A stretch of 64,000 nt of DNA from Burkholderia sp. SRS-46. Its GTDB lineage: Bacteria; Pseudomonadota; Gammaproteobacteria; Burkholderiales; Burkholderiaceae. Positions 45,759 to 54,547 of the stretch are shown one piece after another; within the stretch, counting starts at the first letter, position 1; each line of letters begins with the position of its first letter. The stretch spans positions 186,001 through 250,000 of the forward strand of contig NZ_PTXL01000003.1 in NCBI RefSeq assembly GCF_004343775.1, written 5' to 3'. Position numbers and translations under genes: made by a program. The notes under the pieces were generated by a model, which was not told where the DNA came from, made no database searches, and worked only from the letters and a program-made list of their open reading frames with translations.

Positions 45759-47528
45759 TCACGCCTCATGCCGCAACGCGACGGCGCCCGCCTCGTCCCG
45801 CGCGTGCCGGATCGGCAACCGGATCGAGAACGTCGAGCCGCGCCCCGGTTCGCTGGCCACTTCGATGGCGCCGCGATGACGCTCGACGATGCCGTGCGAC
45901 ACCGACAGCCCGAGCCCGGTCCCCTGCCCGACCGGCTTGGTCGTGAAGAACGGATCGAAGATCCGGCGCACGACGTCGGGCGACATGCCCTTTCCGGTGT
46001 CGCTGATCGCGATCGTCACGTGGTCGCCGTCGCTCGTGGTGCGAATCGTGATGACGCCGCGCCCGGAGATCGCCTGCGCGGCATTGACGAGCAGGTTCAT
46101 GAACACCTGGTTCAATTGCGACGGCAGGCACTCGACCTGCGGCACGTCGCCGTACTCGCGCACGATGTCGGCCTTGTACTTCAGCTCGTTGTGGACCACG
46201 TTCAGCGTGCTCTCGAGCCCGGCGTGGAGATCGACGACGCTCCATTCGCCGCTGCCCGGGCGCGAGAAGTCGCGCAGGTCCTGCACGATGCGCCGCACCC
46301 GCATCGTCCCGTCGATCGATTCCTCGATCAGCGTCGCGATCTCGTCGCGGATGTAGTCGATGTCCGCCTCGCGCCCCGCGGCCGTCAGCGCATCGCGGGT
46401 TTCAGCGTCGTGCCTCGACATCGCGGCTTCGTGCGCGGCGACCACGTCGAGCAGGCCGCGCACCCAGGCCCTCAGCGTATTGAGATTCGCGCTGACGAAG
46501 CCGATCGGATTGTTGATCTCGTGCGCGACGCCGGCCGCGAGCTGGCCGATCGACGCCAGCTTTTCCGACTGCAGCAGTTGCACGTGGGTTTCCTCGAGCG
46601 CGTGCAGCAGGCGCCGCTGCTCGTCCTTTTCCTGTTCGAGGCGGGCCTGCGCCGCCTTGCGCTCCTCGATCTCGCGCATCATGTGCGCGCGAGTGCGCTG
46701 CAGCATCTCGGTGGTCAGCTCGTAGCGGCGCAGCGCGTGATTGAGCTCCGCCGTGCGCCGCAGCACGAGATCGTCGAGCATGTCGGTGATGCCGCTGAGG
46801 AACATCGTGCGCGCGTCGAAGCGCGAGAGCATCAGCGTCACGATCAGGATCGCCAGCGTGAACAGCGCGACCGTCGTCGCCAGCCACGGCGCGTCGATGC
46901 CTTTCGCCGCGCCGCAACGCGCGTCCGGCGCGAAATGCGCGGCCGCCATCGCCGTGTAGTGCATGCCGGTGATCGCGATGCCCATCAGCGTGGCCGCGCC
47001 CGCGCGGCGCGCGCCCGCGAATCCCGCATTGCGCGTGCGCAGCGTCTGGGCCAGCCACAGTGCGGCGGTGGACGCCAGCACCGCAACGCCGATCGACGCG
47101 GCGAACAGGGCGGAGTCGTAGCGAATGCCCGGCCGCATCTGCATCGCGGCCATGCCCATGTAATGCATGCCGGCGATCCCGCCGCCCATCAGCACGCCGC
47201 CGGCAAACAGCCGCAGCCGCGGCAGCGTGGCGCGCGTGGCCACGCTCAGCGCGAAGTACGACACGAGCACCGCGATCGCCAGCGATATGCCCGTGTCGAC
47301 CAGGTCGTATCCGAGCGGAATCGGCAGCGAGAACGCCAGCATCCCGACGAAGTGCATCGACCAGATTCCGGTGCCCATCGCGGCCGCGCCGCCGCTCAGC
47401 CATGCACGCTTGAGCCTCGGCTTGTCGAGCTGCGAAATGAACCTGGCCAGGTCGAGCGCCGTGTACGAAGCCAGCGTCGCGATCACGAGCGACAGCAGGA
47501 CGAGCGGCAGATGGTAGGTACCGTGCAT
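45759..47528 (-). CDS. Membrane histidine kinase with MHYT sensor domain
   Basis: Two-component sensor of 589 residues. The N-terminal seven-helix MHYT domain shows three repeats (WSMHFVGM, GMHYMGM, GMHYTAM), thought to bind a metal and sense diatomic gases or redox state. A coiled-coil linker follows, then the H-box (GVAHEINNPIGF), N-box (NLLVNAAQAISG) and G-boxes (DTGKGMSPDV, GTGLGLSVSHGI). It lies downstream of the response-regulator gene at 47620-49032 with a 91-base gap that contains four GCCGT repeats. The pair probably forms one operon and one signalling system. Confidence 0.92.
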   Translation of the reverse strand: MHGTYHLPLVLLSLVIATLASYTALDLARFISQLDKPRLKRAWLSGGAAAMGTGIWSMHFVGMLAFSLPIPLGYDLVDTGISLAIAVLVSYFALSVATRATLPRLRLFAGGVLMGGGIAGMHYMGMAAMQMRPGIRYDSALFAASIGVAVLASTAALWLAQTLRTRNAGFAGARRAGAATLMGIAITGMHYTAMAAAHFAPDARCGAAKGIDAPWLATTVALFTLAILIVTLMLSRFDARTMFLSGITDMLDDLVLRRTAELNHALRRYELTTEMLQRTRAHMMREIEERKAAQARLEQEKDEQRRLLHALEETHVQLLQSEKLASIGQLAAGVAHEINNPIGFVSANLNTLRAWVRGLLDVVAAHEAAMSRHDAETRDALTAAGREADIDYIRDEIATLIEESIDGTMRVRRIVQDLRDFSRPGSGEWSVVDLHAGLESTLNVVHNELKYKADIVREYGDVPQVECLPSQLNQVFMNLLVNAAQAISGRGVITIRTTSDGDHVTIAISDTGKGMSPDVVRRIFDPFFTTKPVGQGTGLGLSVSHGIVERHRGAIEVASEPGRGSTFSIRLPIRHARDEAGAVALRHEA

Positions 47529-47619
47529 GGTCGCGCCCGGTCAGGTGAAGGTATCGTTGCCGTGCCGTGCCGTGCCGTGCGGGCCGGTCGTGCGGCGTGG
47601 CGAGCGCGCCGCGCCGCCG

Positions 47620-49032
47620 TCACCCGGCCGGGCCGCCGGCCTGCGGCGCGGGCTTCTGCGCGTTCGGCGCGGCGAGCACCAGGATGTCGAACGACGTGCC
47701 CTCCCGCGCTTCGAAGCGGCGCACGAGGTCGATCTGATGGGCCGACATCACGCTGCCCTTCGTCATCAGCAGCACGCCGCGATGGGTGCGCAAGTCGTCC
47801 GCGAGTTGCATCCCTTCGCGCAGTTGCGCGGATTTCACTTCCGACACGGACGACGCGATGCCCAATGTCGCGGGCTCCCGCATCAACGCCACGAAGCGTT
47901 CGACGATCTGCGGGTCGTAGCGCACGCCGGCCTGCGACGTGATGACATCGAGCGCCTGCTCGACGGAATGCGGCGGGCCGATCTCGCCGACGCGCAGCCC
48001 CTCGAAATCGCGCGCGACCGCGACGATCCGCGAGCCGAGCGGAATATCGATGCCCGCGAGGCCATTCGGCGTGCCCCGGCCGTTGAACCGTTCGTACTGG
48101 TGCAGCACGATCGACGCGACCTGGTGCAGCTGCGCGACCGGCGTCAGCACCATCTGCCCGCGCAGCGGATGCTGCAGGAACAGCCGCAGCTCGTCCGTCG
48201 TCATGCGGCTGAGCGGCTTGTGCAGCAGTTCGTCGGGCAGCGACAGCTTGCCGATCCCGTGCAGCAGCCCGGCGTAATAGACGTCCTGCGCATGCAGGCT
48301 GGACATGTCGGACGCGAGCGCGAGGTGCCGCGCGATCTCGCCGATGCGCATCGACTGTCCGCTGGCGGCCCCGCAGCGCATTTCGATCATGCTCGCGCAC
48401 ACCTGCACCATCGCCGTGAAATTGCTTTTCAGGTCGCGCTGCGCCGCTTCCAGGAACATCACGGTCTGCCCCAGTTCCTCGGTGCGGGCCCGCACCTGGG
48501 TTTCGAGCTCCGTGTTGAACTGGCGCAACGCGTCGTTCTGCGCCTGCGTCAGCGCCGCCAGCCGCGCGGCCTCGCGCCTCAGGTGCCGCTGTTCGAGCGC
48601 CTGCTCGATCGTCAGCAGCAGGTCCTGGTCATCCCACGGCTTGTTCAGGTAGCGATAGATGCCGCCTTCGTTGATCGCCTGCACCACCGAGTCGATTTCC
48701 GAATAGCCGGTGAGCAGGATGCGCATCGTGTCGGGATACAGCTCCCGCGTGCGGGCGAGGAACGTCGCGCCGCTCATGTGCGGCATGCGCATGTCCGACA
48801 CGATCAGGTCGACGTCGGTCGACGCCAGTATCTCGAGCGCCGCCTCGCCGCCGTCGGCGGTCAGCACCTCGTAGCGCGCCGGCCTGAGCAGGCGCCTGAG
48901 CGCCGACAGCACGGGCGGCTCGTCGTCGACGAGCAGGATCACGGGCGCGGCAGGCAGGCCGTCGGCCGGCTGCGTCGCGTCGACTGTTGCATCGGGTGCG
49001 GGACTACTGCCGTTTGTTTCCGGCGTCGTCAT
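47620..49032 (-). CDS. Response regulator with degenerate HD-GYP output domain
   Basis: A 470-residue response regulator. The receiver domain spans residues 30-150 (VDDEPPVLSAL, phospho-acceptor Asp80 in LIVSDMRMP, Lys in YLNKPW). A coiled-coil segment at about 155-200 leads into an RpfG-style HD-GYP fold, but key residues are changed: HGIGK at 258-262 instead of HDIGK, HQYERFNGRGTP at 311-322 instead of HHERxDGxGYP. It is therefore unlikely to degrade c-di-GMP. A C-terminal region follows to residue 470. It is upstream of the MHYT kinase in the same orientation. Confidence 0.87.
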   Translation of the reverse strand: MTTPETNGSSPAPDATVDATQPADGLPAAPVILLVDDEPPVLSALRRLLRPARYEVLTADGGEAALEILASTDVDLIVSDMRMPHMSGATFLARTRELYPDTMRILLTGYSEIDSVVQAINEGGIYRYLNKPWDDQDLLLTIEQALEQRHLRREAARLAALTQAQNDALRQFNTELETQVRARTEELGQTVMFLEAAQRDLKSNFTAMVQVCASMIEMRCGAASGQSMRIGEIARHLALASDMSSLHAQDVYYAGLLHGIGKLSLPDELLHKPLSRMTTDELRLFLQHPLRGQMVLTPVAQLHQVASIVLHQYERFNGRGTPNGLAGIDIPLGSRIVAVARDFEGLRVGEIGPPHSVEQALDVITSQAGVRYDPQIVERFVALMREPATLGIASSVSEVKSAQLREGMQLADDLRTHRGVLLMTKGSVMSAHQIDLVRRFEAREGTSFDILVLAAPNAQKPAPQAGGPAG

Positions 49033-49436
49033 GATGGCCCTCGTCTTGGTTTTTCACGCCTTGTCTGCAACATCGGCCTGCGGCGCCGTTCCTGTATCAG
49101 GGAAAACACGGAGATGCGATCGTTCGTGAGCCGGTGCGGCATCCACGATTCAGCTCCGCCTTTCAAATTCCATTTTTCACCTTTCCCTATACTTTCGCCA
49201 CAACGCGTGGCATTCGTCTCCGCGAGAAAACCAACAAGTCCAGGCGCTCCTGGTGCAAGGAATGGGCAACGGCACCGAGAAATCCGGCGCCGACATCATG
49301 GTCGTGGCCGTTGCCGCGCTGACATCCGCATTCCCGAATGGCAAAGTGGAAGAAGTTGGCCCGGAGATCCTTCAACTCATGAAGGACTTTGAAGACAGGC
49401 CGATTCGACGCACGGGCCCCGCTTCGGCGGGGTTTT
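49033..49436 (+). other. Possible orphan small ORF or gene tail on the plus strand
   Basis: Between two minus-strand genes, the plus strand has a frame with good codon use from about 49217 to 49410. It includes NQQVQALLVQGMGNGTEKSG and continues ADIMVVAVAALTSAFPNGK, VEEVGPEILQLMKDFED. An internal ATG is at 49262. It runs without a stop into a plus-strand intrinsic terminator at 49417-49437, which a genuine gene would not do, so it may be a decayed 3' end. No family was recognised. Confidence 0.3.
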
Positions 49437-49437
49437 T
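49417..49437 (+). terminator. Plus-strand intrinsic terminator
   Basis: Stem CCCCGC/GCGGGG with a TTCG tetraloop (49417-49432) followed by TTTTT at 49433-49437. The T-run is on the plus side only, so it ends plus-strand transcription, yet both neighbouring annotated genes are on the minus strand. It overlaps the last codon of the acetyltransferase at 49437. Confidence 0.75.
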
Positions 49438-49877
49438 CATGCGCGCTCGCCGGCCGATTCCAGCAGCAGATATTCGCCGTCGCCCGAGAAGCCCGCGCCG
49501 ATCTCGACGAAGCGGCACGCGCGATAGAACGCCAGCGCCGCGTCGTTCGCGCGCAGGCACTTGAGCCGGTAGCGCGTTGCCGGCCAGCCCGGCAGCGCAT
49601 GCAGCAGCGCCCGGCCGATGCCGCGCCGCAGCTGCTGCTGGTCCACGTACAGGTGATGGATGAAATGGTCCGGCTCCCAGACCGACACGAAGCCGACCAG
49701 TTGCCCCGCTTCGTCCTCGGCCACCCGCAGCCGTTCGCCTTGCGTCTGTGCGTCGAAATCCGCCAGCGCGAACGCATCGTCCGGCTGCCACGCGAAGGTC
49801 GCGCGCCGCGCACGCAGGAACAGCTCGCGCAAGGCCGGCGTATCCGCGGCCACGGCATCACGAACGACGATCGTCAT
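49437..49877 (-). CDS. GNAT-family N-acetyltransferase
   Basis: A 146-residue acetyltransferase. It begins TIVVRDAVAADTPALRELFL; the acetyl-CoA-binding motif is HHLYVDQQQLRRGIGRALLHAL, followed by LRANDAALAFYRACRFVEIG. It sits 13 bases after azlD-like 49891 in the same direction and could be the last gene of the radical-SAM/Azl operon. If cotranscribed it might modify a pathway product or confer self-protection, but this is only positional. Confidence 0.88.
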   Translation of the reverse strand: MTIVVRDAVAADTPALRELFLRARRATFAWQPDDAFALADFDAQTQGERLRVAEDEAGQLVGFVSVWEPDHFIHHLYVDQQQLRRGIGRALLHALPGWPATRYRLKCLRANDAALAFYRACRFVEIGAGFSGDGEYLLLESAGERA

Positions 49878-49890
49878 GGGTCGCCCGCGC

Positions 49891-50241
49891 TCATGCCACG
49901 ACGCGCCCGATCGAAGCGATCAGGTGCCCGCCGGCCCCGAAGTGCAGCATCAGAAAATAAACCGTCGACGACAGGACGACCGACAACAGCACGCCCACCC
50001 GCGGGAGAAACGTCAACAGCCCGAGCAGGAGCGCGAAGGCGGCCACGGCCTCGGCCGGATGCGTCTTCACCTCGCTGAGGAAACAGTACGCCACCAGGTT
50101 GACGAATACGGCGATCGGCAGGAGCTGGCGCAGCATTTGCTGGCGCTGGTTGTCGAACGGCAGCCGCACGATGCTCGGCAGCACGCGCACCACAAGGCTG
50201 ACTCCGAGCAGCAGGAGCGTTCCCAACATCGCGTTATTCAT
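49891..50241 (-). CDS. azlD: AzlD-like small subunit of branched-chain amino-acid exporter
   Basis: A 116-residue membrane protein with about four hydrophobic segments and the AzlD pattern (LLGVSLVVRVLPSIVRLPFDNQRQQMLRQLLPIAVFVNLVAY). It starts inside the end of the AzlC-like gene (ATGAATAA overlap), the usual arrangement for this two-subunit exporter of branched-chain or analogue amino acids. Here the pair is the distal part of a radical-SAM operon. Confidence 0.88.
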   Translation of the reverse strand: MNNAMLGTLLLLGVSLVVRVLPSIVRLPFDNQRQQMLRQLLPIAVFVNLVAYCFLSEVKTHPAEAVAAFALLLGLLTFLPRVGVLLSVVLSSTVYFLMLHFGAGGHLIASIGRVVA

Positions 50242-50962
50242 GGCCGGCCATCCCTGTTGTCTTCACCAGCAGCACATAGACGACCGCGATCCCCGGAATC
50301 CAGAAATACACCGGCCCCAGCAGATACTGCAGCACGAAGACGGCCACGAAGCCGATGACAATCGCCTTGCGCGGCGACACCGCCGCCGGTTGCCGCGCCC
50401 GCTCCGCCCGGCGCTTGCGCACGAAGTCGTAGATGTTCAGCAGCCCCAGCGCCAGCAGGATGGCGCTGACGGGGTAGGTCACGCCGGCCAGCGTCGACTT
50501 GACCACCGGCGGCAGGAACGCCGCCAGCGCGACGCCGGCCGCCGTCGACAGGCACCAGAACGCCGTGATCGTCCCGCGGATCACGAAGCGGCTGGCCACC
50601 CCGTCCGACTGCGTCTCGGTGGCATACGATTCGTCCGCCAGCCAGTGGGCGAGCGACACCTTCCCCAGCAGATTGACCTTCAGCGGCGCGGTGGCCGTCA
50701 GCGACATCGGCACGTAACGCAGGTTCATGCTCAGGATCACGAGAAAGGCCAGCCCCAGCGACGAGATGTCGATGCCCCTCGACGCGAACCCGAGGTAGGC
50801 GAACTGGCCGCTGCCGGTGAAGCCGATCAGGCTCATCAGAAAGACTTCGAAGGGTGTCCAGTTCAACTGCGCGGCGAGCACCCCGAAGAGCACGCCGATC
50901 GGCGTGAGGGCCAGCCCGACCGGGACGGTGCGCAAGAGTGCGGAGGCCGCGACGTTCCTCAC
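50234..50962 (-). CDS. azlC: AzlC-like large subunit of amino-acid exporter
   Basis: Inner-membrane permease of 242 residues. The GTG at 50962 has GGGGAGG five bases upstream and overlaps the stop of the radical SAM gene (GTGA), so translation is coupled. Family marks are LLRTVPVGLALTPIGVLFGV, SLIGFTGSGQFAYLGF, NLRYVPMSLTA and LADESYATE. AzlC/AzlD exports branched-chain amino acids and toxic analogues. Its coupling to peptide-modifying radical SAM genes suggests the exported solute is a product of this operon. Confidence 0.9.
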   Translation of the reverse strand: MRNVAASALLRTVPVGLALTPIGVLFGVLAAQLNWTPFEVFLMSLIGFTGSGQFAYLGFASRGIDISSLGLAFLVILSMNLRYVPMSLTATAPLKVNLLGKVSLAHWLADESYATETQSDGVASRFVIRGTITAFWCLSTAAGVALAAFLPPVVKSTLAGVTYPVSAILLALGLLNIYDFVRKRRAERARQPAAVSPRKAIVIGFVAVFVLQYLLGPVYFWIPGIAVVYVLLVKTTGMAGHE

Positions 50963-52728
50963 GAGGCCTCCCCGACGGAGTGCATCGACACGGCGGCACG
51001 CTGGCTGTCCTGCGCCCGCTCCGGACGGCACAGGTTCTGGGCCGAGATCGGCTCGACGACGAGGTCCGGCAGGAAGGCCTCGTCGAGGTAGTTCTTGATA
51101 TTCAGCATCGTTTGATAGAAGACGGTGTCGAGATGATCCAGGGCCTGGCGGATTTCGTCGGCATAGGTTTCGTACTGCGCGACAAAGCCGTCCCGCGTCA
51201 GGCTGTGCGCCTCCGCCTGTTGCACCAGCGCCAGGAAGAAATCGGCGGAGCGCCGCTGCACGGCGGCCTTGGCGGCAAACAGCGCGGCGACCTCGCACTG
51301 CTCGACCAGCTCCCCCTCGAGCAGGTTGCCGCCGATCACCGAGAGCATGCGGGCCATGTTGATGTCGATGTCGCGCATCGTCGAATCTTCCCTGCGGAGC
51401 AGGTCGACGTCGGCCAGGTCCGTGAGCACGTCGGCGATGCCCTGCACATACTTGTTGACGAACGCGATGCTGTCGACCTTGTAGTGCGAATACTCCGGCG
51501 TCAGCATGCCGCTCGCGGCCAGGTCCTTGTTCATCTCCAGCCCCGGATACGCATGCACCCGGCAGCTCATGTTGTAGAGGGTTGCGTGCTGGATGCGCAG
51601 CAGGAAGCTGACGTTGCGCCGCAAATCGCGGAACGTCGTATACGGATTGAACATCAGGAACCCGCTCGAGCTCGTCACGACGTTGTACTTCTGGAAGATC
51701 TCGACCGACGAGAGATTCTTGCTGGCGCTCGAGCCCTTGTTGAGCATCTTGAGCTGGTCGTCCGATCCGGCCTCGATGCCCATGAGCACGGAGATCAGGC
51801 CGGAGCGCTTGAGCAGGTCCACCACCTCGTCCTGCCCGTTGAACGAATCGGTGCGGCAGAAGATCTCGTACTCGACGCTCAACCCCTTCCGGATGATCCG
51901 CTCGGCGAATTCGCGCACGCGCGGCAGCCCGCGCTTGGGGCCCGGGAAGTTCTCGTCGCCGAAATACACCACCGGATAGATGTCGAGCCCCTGGTACTTG
52001 TTCAGCAGCGTCTCCAGCTCGTCGACGATGTTTTCCGCCGAGCGCGGCCGCCAGCGCGCGCCGCCGCCGATGTTGAAGAATTTGTATGCATTGCAGAACG
52101 AACACTTGGCGGGGCAGCCGCGGCTGCCGAGCATGGCGATCGCCGGCCGCAGCCCGGCCTTCAGCGCGCGTTCGAGCGTGTCGCGCGCCGGGAACGGCAG
52201 CGTGTCGAGATCCTCGATCGCCGGGCGGTCCTTGTTCTGCACGGCCTTGCCGGACGCGTCGCGATAGGCGACGCCCAGCACCTCCGGCAACGGCTGGCCC
52301 GACTCGTTGAACGTCAGCTCGCAGAGCTCCAGAAACGTGACTTCGCCCTCGCCGCGCACGATGAAGTCGATCTCGGGGTGGTTCTCGAGGATATCGACGG
52401 TCGCGTAGGTCGCATGCTCGCCGCCCAGCACGACCCGGGCGCCGGGGTGGACGCCCTTCACGAGCCGGGCAAGCTTGATCGCCTCTTCGAAGGTGTTGTA
52501 TTCGAGCGTGATGCCGATCAATTCGGGCGCGGCAACGCGCACCTCCTCGAAGATCTGATCGGTGGACAGCGCCAGCGCATAGCCGTCGATGATCTCGACG
52601 TTCGAGTAGCCGAACTTGCGCAGGTAAGCCGCGAGATAGCCAAGGCCGAGGTGTTCCGTCGGGTTGTTGTGAAGATACTCCGCCGACTTCTTGTGGGCGT
52701 TGACCAGGATGATCTTGTTGGCAGGCAT
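50959..52728 (-). CDS. Cobalamin-type radical SAM protein 1
   Basis: A 589-residue B12-binding-domain radical SAM protein. Residues 1-150 form a Rossmann-like B12-type domain (ILVNAHKKSAEYL, HLGLGYLAAYLRKFG, VVLGGEHATYA, FIVRGEGE). The cluster motif is CPAKCSFC, with Cys205, 209 and 212, and the core extends to about 430. The C-terminal 150 residues are helical, as in the two paralogues. The classic DxHxxG cobalamin motif was not seen, as is common in this superfamily. It lies 20 bases after paralogue 2 and is coupled to azlC. It is a likely methyl- or carbon-skeleton-modifying enzyme; the reaction is unknown. Confidence 0.88.
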   Translation of the reverse strand: MPANKIILVNAHKKSAEYLHNNPTEHLGLGYLAAYLRKFGYSNVEIIDGYALALSTDQIFEEVRVAAPELIGITLEYNTFEEAIKLARLVKGVHPGARVVLGGEHATYATVDILENHPEIDFIVRGEGEVTFLELCELTFNESGQPLPEVLGVAYRDASGKAVQNKDRPAIEDLDTLPFPARDTLERALKAGLRPAIAMLGSRGCPAKCSFCNAYKFFNIGGGARWRPRSAENIVDELETLLNKYQGLDIYPVVYFGDENFPGPKRGLPRVREFAERIIRKGLSVEYEIFCRTDSFNGQDEVVDLLKRSGLISVLMGIEAGSDDQLKMLNKGSSASKNLSSVEIFQKYNVVTSSSGFLMFNPYTTFRDLRRNVSFLLRIQHATLYNMSCRVHAYPGLEMNKDLAASGMLTPEYSHYKVDSIAFVNKYVQGIADVLTDLADVDLLRREDSTMRDIDINMARMLSVIGGNLLEGELVEQCEVAALFAAKAAVQRRSADFFLALVQQAEAHSLTRDGFVAQYETYADEIRQALDHLDTVFYQTMLNIKNYLDEAFLPDLVVEPISAQNLCRPERAQDSQRAAVSMHSVGEAS

Positions 52729-52748
52729 GGTGTCTCCGTCTCGCCGGT

Positions 52749-54443
52749 TCAGGCGGCATGCGCCGATTCGGCACGCGTTGCCCCGGCCGGGGCCGGTTGG
52801 CTTTCCAGCGCCGCATTCGCACGGTCGAGGAAGCGTGCATAGGACGACTCGAGCTCGTCGATCCGATCGGACAGCGTGTCGAAGAACCGATCCTTCTCCG
52901 GCCCGCGCTCGATATCGGGCTCGTTGCGCTCGAACCGCTCCATGACGCTCATGAAGAAGTCGAAAGCCAGGGTCTGGATGTCCTTCTGGGCACGGTCGAT
53001 CTGGTCCGATTCATCCCAGTCGCACGGAATGCTGAGGCGCGACAGCTCGTACGACATGATCGCGAAGTTGAATTCCACGAACCGGCCGACGGTGTCCAGC
53101 CGCTGCACGACGTCGTTCTGCGAAATGTCCATGTAGGCCGCGAATCGGGCCACCCGGGCATCGCGGAACTTGTATTCGTAAACCCCGTCGTAGTCGTCCG
53201 CGCCGGTCAGCAGCCCTTGCTCGCGCAGGTACGGAACGAACTCGTTGCCGCCATAGACGTCCAGCCGCGTCGAGAGATTCCAGACCGACGCATGGTGGAT
53301 CTTGCGCAGGTAGAGCGCATTGCGGCGCAGCGACGTGAACGAGCTGTACGGCAGGAACATGATGAAGCCGCTGGACGGCGTCGTCACGTTGTTGGTCTTG
53401 AGGTTGTCCAGCGCCTGGTCGATCTGGTGGACGGTGACGGCCTTGCGGAACAGCTTGAGCTCCTGGTCGTCGGACGCCTCGATGCCCATGAACACGCGCA
53501 CCATGCCGGCCTCGCGCAGGCGGCGCACGAGTTCGTAGTCGTCGTGGAACGTGTCCGCGCGCAGGAACGTTTCGAACATGATGCGAATGTCGCGCCGGAT
53601 GATCTCGTCGGCCAGCTCGTACGCATGGCGCCTCGCCTTGTTCCCCGGGCCGATGAACGTGTCGTCGTAGAACAGGATCACGGGATCGGCGTCGGCCGCA
53701 TAGCGGTCGACCAGCCCCTCGATCTCGTCGACCACGTTCGACGCGGAGCGGTGGCGCCACGGCCGCCCGCCCCCTTCGTTGTAGACGTGGGACGCATTGC
53801 AGAATAGGCAGCGCGCATAGCAGCCCCGGCTGCTCAGCACGGGAATGGCCGGCTGGATCCCCTTGCGAACGGCCCGCGCCAGCACCTGCCGGTCCGGGAA
53901 CGGCAGCTCGTCGAGGTTCTCGATGGCGCTCGTCGCCGGAATCTTGACGATGGAGCCGTCCTGCGAGCGGTAGAGGAGCCCGCCGATCTGGAGCCGCGTG
54001 CCGACGCCGTCCTTCAGGTACCGATAAAGGGCGATCATCGAGAATTCGCCCTCGCCGCGAATCACGAAATCGATCTCGGGGACTTTCGCCAGCACCTTTT
54101 CGCCGCAATAGGTGAAGTGAAGCCCGCCGAGCACGATCCGTGCATCGGGGCAGCGGCGCTTGATCTCCCGCCCGATCTCGATGGCATCGCCCGCGTTGCG
54201 CGACAGGGCCGTGATGCCCACGAGCACCGGACGCTCCCGTTCGCACAGTGCGGCGATCTCGCTCGCGCCAACCTTGTCGAGGTCGCAATCGACGATCAGC
54301 GTGCGTGCGCCGGCCGTCGCGAGGGCGCTCGACAGGTACGCGAGCGCGAGGTTCTCGCAGGTGAATTCCGCCGCTTCGGCCGTGCCGCTCGGTGGATTGC
54401 GGGGATTCACCAACAGCACATCGAAGTCGTTCGACAGGTCCAT
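52749..54443 (-). CDS. Cobalamin-type radical SAM protein 2
   Basis: Paralogue of the flanking radical SAM genes, 564 residues from the ATG at 54443, which has AGGA eight bases upstream (in-frame ATGs at 54452 and 54461 are alternatives). The N-terminal B12-type domain is FDVLLVNPRNPPSGT, IVLGGLHFTYC, FVIRGEGE. The cluster motif is CYARCLFC, with Cys208, 212 and 215. A helical C-terminus follows (LSDRIDELESSYARFLDRAN). It is separated from the upstream 55-residue peptide gene by an intrinsic terminator, so it depends on readthrough or its own promoter. Confidence 0.88.
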   Translation of the reverse strand: MDLSNDFDVLLVNPRNPPSGTAEAAEFTCENLALAYLSSALATAGARTLIVDCDLDKVGASEIAALCERERPVLVGITALSRNAGDAIEIGREIKRRCPDARIVLGGLHFTYCGEKVLAKVPEIDFVIRGEGEFSMIALYRYLKDGVGTRLQIGGLLYRSQDGSIVKIPATSAIENLDELPFPDRQVLARAVRKGIQPAIPVLSSRGCYARCLFCNASHVYNEGGGRPWRHRSASNVVDEIEGLVDRYAADADPVILFYDDTFIGPGNKARRHAYELADEIIRRDIRIMFETFLRADTFHDDYELVRRLREAGMVRVFMGIEASDDQELKLFRKAVTVHQIDQALDNLKTNNVTTPSSGFIMFLPYSSFTSLRRNALYLRKIHHASVWNLSTRLDVYGGNEFVPYLREQGLLTGADDYDGVYEYKFRDARVARFAAYMDISQNDVVQRLDTVGRFVEFNFAIMSYELSRLSIPCDWDESDQIDRAQKDIQTLAFDFFMSVMERFERNEPDIERGPEKDRFFDTLSDRIDELESSYARFLDRANAALESQPAPAGATRAESAHAA

Positions 54444-54497
54444 ATGGCGCATCCTGCTCATAGGAAATGGACGCCCGAGTGCGATCGCGCTGGGGCG

Positions 54498-54536
54498 AAA
54501 AAGAGGTTCCGCCGCGGTGCACCGCGGCAGAACCTC
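54498..54536 (-). terminator. Intrinsic terminator/attenuator after the peptide gene
   Basis: A 34-base near-perfect hairpin at 54503-54536: GAGGTTC pairs with GAACCTC, then one mismatch, then GCCGCGGT pairs with ACCGCGGC. On the minus strand it is followed directly by UUUUU (plus AAAAA at 54498-54502). It begins 12 bases after the stop of the 55-residue peptide and lies 55 bases before the next radical SAM start. Such a partial terminator would give far more peptide message than enzyme message. Confidence 0.9.
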
Positions 54537-54547
54537 AGGCAACGCGA

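Noticed and set aside
50234-52840. Apparent 868-residue minus-strand protein ending in AzlC
   Set aside because: Only the last 242 residues are AzlC; the rest is the out-of-frame shadow of radical SAM 1. The GTG at 50962 with GGGGAGG is the real start.
52749-54443. Radical SAM genes as hopanoid, tetrapyrrole or tRNA-modifying enzymes
   Set aside because: None of the neighbouring genes for those pathways is present, and three tandem paralogues with a peptide gene point elsewhere. Not formally excluded without a search.
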